Of a stretch of DNA of 18,971 bases, positions 16,901 through 18,971 are shown in pieces. The position numbers and the translations under genes were made by a program. The stretch comes from CAZJNX01 sp964547415 (GTDB lineage: Bacteria > Pseudomonadota > Alphaproteobacteria > Rhizobiales > Amorphaceae), in assembly GCA_964547415.1 (NCBI GenBank), contig CAZJNX010000085.1:1-18971 (forward strand). Reading direction: 5' to 3'. The notes under the pieces were generated by a model. It did no database searches. It saw only the letters and a list, made by a program, of their open reading frames with translations, and had not been told where the DNA came from. Numbering within the stretch: the stretch's first letter is position 1; each line of letters begins with the position of its first letter.

Positions 16901-18342
16901 TCGCCGAAGGCGCCGAGGCCAAGGGTGGCGGCGTGGCGGCTCTCGGCAGTCCGGGCTTCTCGGCAGCCGACTCGCTGTTCGCGCGCAACGCCGTCGTCGC
17001 CGACGGGGCCGGCGCGGGCGGCGGCCTCTTCACCGAGACCGGCGGCGGGCTCGCGCGGACCGAGTTCACGGGCAACACCGTCGACGCCGGGGCCAGCGGT
17101 CACGGGGGCGGCCTGAAGGTGGCGCCAGCGCCCCTGTCGGGAGAGGACAACGGCCTCGGCTTCAGCGTGACCGACCTGACCTTCACGTCGAACGCGGTGC
17201 GCGCGGCCGACGCTTTCGGCGGCGGCTTCGCCTACGACGGCATCGTCCTCACGCTGCCGGTCGGCATCGTCGCGTCGGGCAACAGCGCGGTGGGTGACGA
17301 CGGTGCGGGCGGCGGAACGGCGGCGGGCGGCGGCGCCTACATCGCCGGTGGCGGCGATTTCTCCGACCAGCGTCTCGGAACCACGATCGTCTTCGAGGAC
17401 AACCGCGCGGAGGGCGGCGCGACGGCACGCGGCGGCGGCGTTTTCTTCTCCGACTACGCCGCCAGCCTCGATGGAGTCACGGCCTCCGGCAACAGCGCGA
17501 TCGCCGGGCTCGTCGCCGAGGGCGGCGGGATGTATCTGGAGGACGGCCCGGTCGCTGCGTTCGTCGACGCCTCCTTCACGGACAACACGGTCGCGGCGCA
17601 GACCGTGCGCGGCGGTGGCCTTTTCGCGGAGGCCGACGTCCCCTTCTTCCTGACGACATCGACCGTCTCGGGGAACGTCGCCGACGGCGAGGCCGGGGCC
17701 GCGGGTGCCGGCGCCTTCGCCGTCGACCCTGTCTTCGAGCGAGTCACGATCGATCGGAACACGGCCGACGGCGGATCGGCTTCCGTCGACGGCGCGGGAG
17801 CCTTCCTGTCCGAGGCGAGCCTTAAGAACGGAACGATCGTGGGCAACGTGACGCAGAGCGGGGGCGTCGCGGGTCTCCTCCTCGATCGTGGCGTGGTGTC
17901 GCTGACGACCGTGACCGACAACCGCGGCGGGGTGGGGATCGACGGTCTCGGGTCGATGAGGATGTCGATCGTCGCGGGCAACACGCGTGAGACGGGTTCG
18001 GACCTCGGACGCACCAACAGCGTCATCGGCGTCGGCGTCGATCCCGACCCGAACGACTTGATCCGCGTGGCCCCCTCGCTCGACGTGCTCTTCGTGCTGG
18101 AGGACGGGCGGCCGCTGCTTGCGGACAACGGCGGACCGGTGGAGACCGTCGCGCTCGCGCCGACGCCCGACAATCCAGCCATCGACAGACTGGACACCCC
18201 CCAAGAGACGGACGCCCGCGGCTTTCCGACGAGGGCTCTCGTGAACCCAAAGCGCACCAAGGACGCCGGCTCGTACGAATTGCAGAGCCTCTCGCCCGAC
18301 CCGTCCGCCCTGACGCGCCCGCCCGACGAGCCATTCGTCTGA
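13951..18342 (+). CDS. Giant modular exoprotein: RTX, cadherin/VCBS-like, CSLREA-like, beta-helix
   Basis: A 1463-residue acidic protein, probably secreted or surface-attached. Residues 8-67 are RTX calcium-binding nonapeptides (GGDGADTLLGLFGADVLVGG and GGAGNDVLLGGRGADTAVF). About 124-217 is a cadherin-like domain (LLANDLDVDGDALTL). About 218-327 is a cadherin-type repeat (FFAIDAASGAITLT). About 319-582 are two VCBS-like repeats ending in TGANDVP and TGTNDAP. About 584-700 is a further cadherin-like domain (LLANDGDPDATDVLSV). The CSLREA-like motif is EVSLREAIAYAA (SLREA 724-728), with Val in place of Cys. About 800-1340 is a right-handed beta-helix of GGG- and SGN-type coils. About 1387-1447 resembles choice-of-anchor Q (PLLADNGGPVETVAL, PAIDRLD, TDARGFPTR). 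The ATG has AAGGAGG five bases upstream; the frame is open further upstream without a site. There is no signal peptide. RTX repeats at the N-terminus are unusual for type I export. Adhesin or polysaccharide-binding roles are inference. Confidence 0.9.
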   Translation: MAFVIGTFSNDTLDGGDGADTLLGLFGADVLVGGGGDDLLLGGFGADTLRGGAGNDVLLGGRGADTAVFQGSIFDYQLVLTPALPGFALVRDRNADDGDDGIDLLFGVEAMAFGDATVFLDGRNNGPLVRGETFTLEAGDTLALDGAALLANDLDVDGDALTLLGVRAGTGGTPVLSGGSVTFAPDPGFVGEASFAYVVGDGRGGTALAAATVIVEDTTAPLVDADLVFSTGENRAVGALVGTATASDAVGVVSWAITGGDPDGFFAIDAASGAITLTAAGAAAAANDFETGPNDFILSVAATDAAGNTGTGTVSVAVTNVNEAPVVDAAASLLDGSVTELPAGAPGEGSATLAASGVIAFADVDVADTHVATAVPEGSGYRGTFVLAQPAQTGSTTDRAVGWTFAVEDAALADLAAGETLVEAYAVTVADQGGALDTATVTVTITGANDVPTILASAPAPFVEAAEASAQPLAAAGTLTVGDADRGDTLDVAFRFNDDLSWSGGTLDPALADALVAGFETGATATAPGTVGWTFATDPLALDGLGAGESVTWSYTVSATDRAGATASETVRFTLTGTNDAPAGADDAFALGNTGPAPATRVTGDLLANDGDPDATDVLSVTAITLGDGTTVPVTATAPADVDLAFGRLTVAADGSFAYAFDGTAAGPAPGVLEAAEAFSYTLGDGTLEATASVTVDLAFVPETAGLTVTTEADRVDPFDGEVSLREAIAYAAQLGAPGDPDVIAFAPDVETILLGDEDGDGTVDPAAGEAARALLVDALAAPLVIDGRVDGDGKPLVAVDGNGAARVLDVRDTDVQLSGLALANGSALASGDPADADGGVLRVAGGDATLETVSLANGEAARGGALWLGDGDHVLRNVHVASSSASEAGGGIWAGEGASLDLVDATVTDNAAGSASAAAAMGGGVAVFLTDGDTLAVTGGRIAGNTATSAGETAGGGLAVSAPRSVIPLSAATMDGAIVEDNVAEGAEAKGGGVAALGSPGFSAADSLFARNAVVADGAGAGGGLFTETGGGLARTEFTGNTVDAGASGHGGGLKVAPAPLSGEDNGLGFSVTDLTFTSNAVRAADAFGGGFAYDGIVLTLPVGIVASGNSAVGDDGAGGGTAAGGGAYIAGGGDFSDQRLGTTIVFEDNRAEGGATARGGGVFFSDYAASLDGVTASGNSAIAGLVAEGGGMYLEDGPVAAFVDASFTDNTVAAQTVRGGGLFAEADVPFFLTTSTVSGNVADGEAGAAGAGAFAVDPVFERVTIDRNTADGGSASVDGAGAFLSEASLKNGTIVGNVTQSGGVAGLLLDRGVVSLTTVTDNRGGVGIDGLGSMRMSIVAGNTRETGSDLGRTNSVIGVGVDPDPNDLIRVAPSLDVLFVLEDGRPLLADNGGPVETVALAPTPDNPAIDRLDTPQETDARGFPTRALVNPKRTKDAGSYELQSLSPDPSALTRPPDEPFV

Positions 18343-18904
18343 CGTTTCGCGTGCGCGGCCGCCGCTGGCCGGCGAAGCGCGCAGGAAGCCGCCGGCGGCC
18401 GGCCCCGTGTCGACCACCGGCCCGCGCGCCATGGCAGGGAAGATGGGCGGGTCGGGCGGATGACGCAGCCGCTCGGCGAACCGCCCCGTCGGCGGCGGGG
18501 CGGCTTCGGTGGCCCCGACGACGCCTGGAGCGCGGCCGCGTCCCGCCGGGCTCCCTCCCCTTGCCGTCGTCCGCTCCCCGACCGCGAGGCCACCGCGCAT
18601 AGGTCCGGTCCGGTCCAGCGTTCCGACGGGCGCACCGGGCGGCACGGCACGCCGATGTCGCGGCCGCCTCCGGCCAGCGCCGCTGCGGCCCGCCGTCCCG
18701 ACGGTTGGTCGTCGGCGCCATGACCGGCCTTTCGGGAGCACGACGCGGCTCGTGCCCGAGCATGGCGACGCGCACGGGGCGATCGGGCGGGGATCGGCCA
18801 CGTCGGCCGGCAAATCGGCTGCAGCGTCGGGACGCCGAGGAACCGGGTGCGCCAGCCGGACGCCTCGGTTTCCGGGTCGCCAGGACTCGATCCGGACGGA
18901 GCTG
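18343..18904. other. 562-base spacer between the giant exoprotein gene and tRNA-Thr, no gene seen
   Basis: GC-rich, and every long frame here is Arg/Pro/Ala-rich without a start signal. GCCGGCG (18368-18374) can pair with CGCCGGC (18390-18396) about 26 bases after the stop codon, but the loop is 15 bases and no T-run follows. No integrase fragment, repeated tRNA end or insertion sequence is visible. Confidence 0.6.
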
Positions 18905-18971
18905 TGGTGCCGGTGGAGGGACTCGAACCCCCGACCCCATCATTACGAATGACGTGCTCTACCAGCTGAGC
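18905..18971 (-). tRNA. tRNA-Thr (anticodon CGT), 5' end outside window
   Basis: The window contains the tRNA from the D arm (GCTCAGCTGGTAGAGC) to the encoded CCA (18905-18907). The anticodon stem CGTCA/TGATG encloses the loop TTCGTAA, whose CGT reads the Thr codon ACG. The T arm GGGGGTTCGAGTCCCTC is normal, and the acceptor 3' arm is CACCGGC with discriminator A. The matching 5' acceptor arm would lie just beyond base 18971. Confidence 0.95.

Noticed and set aside
13300..18813. A minus-strand open frame of 1837 codons antisense to the giant exoprotein gene.
   Set aside because: It mirrors the GC-biased codons of the real gene, is dominated by Arg, Gly, Val and Asp without domains, has no ribosome site, and runs into non-coding flanks. 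The plus strand shows clear RTX, VCBS-like and beta-helix domains.
18023..18943. Minus-strand open frame from tRNA-Thr into the giant gene.
   Set aside because: It starts within the tRNA, is Arg/Ala/Pro-rich and overlaps the real gene antisense.
5324..18971. Attachment-site repeats between the two tRNA genes.
   Set aside because: The two tRNA 3' ends share only the normal conserved tRNA bases, and no further copy was seen between them.
1..18971. CRISPR arrays, insertion sequences, integrases or prophage genes.
   Set aside because: No regularly spaced repeats, transposase or integrase motifs, or phage structural proteins were recognised on either strand.

Overview
The window is about 70% GC and most likely comes from an alphaproteobacterium. 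The evidence is the gene order tRNA-Trp, secE, nusG, rplK, rplA, rplJ, rplL, rpoB on one strand, the protein sequences of these genes, and a promoter before secE that closely fits the CTTGAC-17-CTATAT pattern known from alphaproteobacteria. Hyphomicrobiales or Rhodospirillales would fit, but the order cannot be fixed from the sequence.

Region 1 (1-5441, all minus strand) is conserved core. It reads from a promoter and tRNA-Trp(CCA) through secE, nusG, rplK (L11), rplA (L1), rplJ (L10), rplL (L7/L12) and the first 397 codons of rpoB, which runs off the left edge. The spacers carry RNA structure. An L10-leader element precedes rplJ, two hairpins lie between nusG and rplK, and a 524-base spacer with two strong hairpins separates rplL from rpoB. 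These are the expected places for ribosomal-protein autoregulation and attenuation.

Region 2 (5545-8681) holds housekeeping or poorly characterised genes: a YraN-family nuclease-fold protein (minus), then divergently a class I SAM-dependent methyltransferase-fold protein and a DUF853/YjgR-type HerA-like ATPase (plus).

Region 3 (8955-18342) is an accessory block of exoprotein-type genes. It starts with a broken RTX-repeat gene on the minus strand whose reading frame shifts at least twice. Next is an intact 882-residue protein with a lysozyme-like N-terminal region followed by five copies of an unnamed beta-type module. Last is a 1463-residue modular protein: N-terminal RTX repeats, cadherin/VCBS-like domains, a CSLREA-like motif, a long right-handed beta-helix and a choice-of-anchor-Q-like end. 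Neither intact protein has a signal peptide. No type I secretion genes are in the window, so the export route is unknown.

The right edge cuts a minus-strand tRNA-Thr(CGT). The accessory block therefore lies between two tRNA genes, but no integrase, transposase or duplicated attachment site is visible. No CRISPR array or recognisable defence system was found. The most distinctive content is the pair of large modular proteins and the remains of a third.
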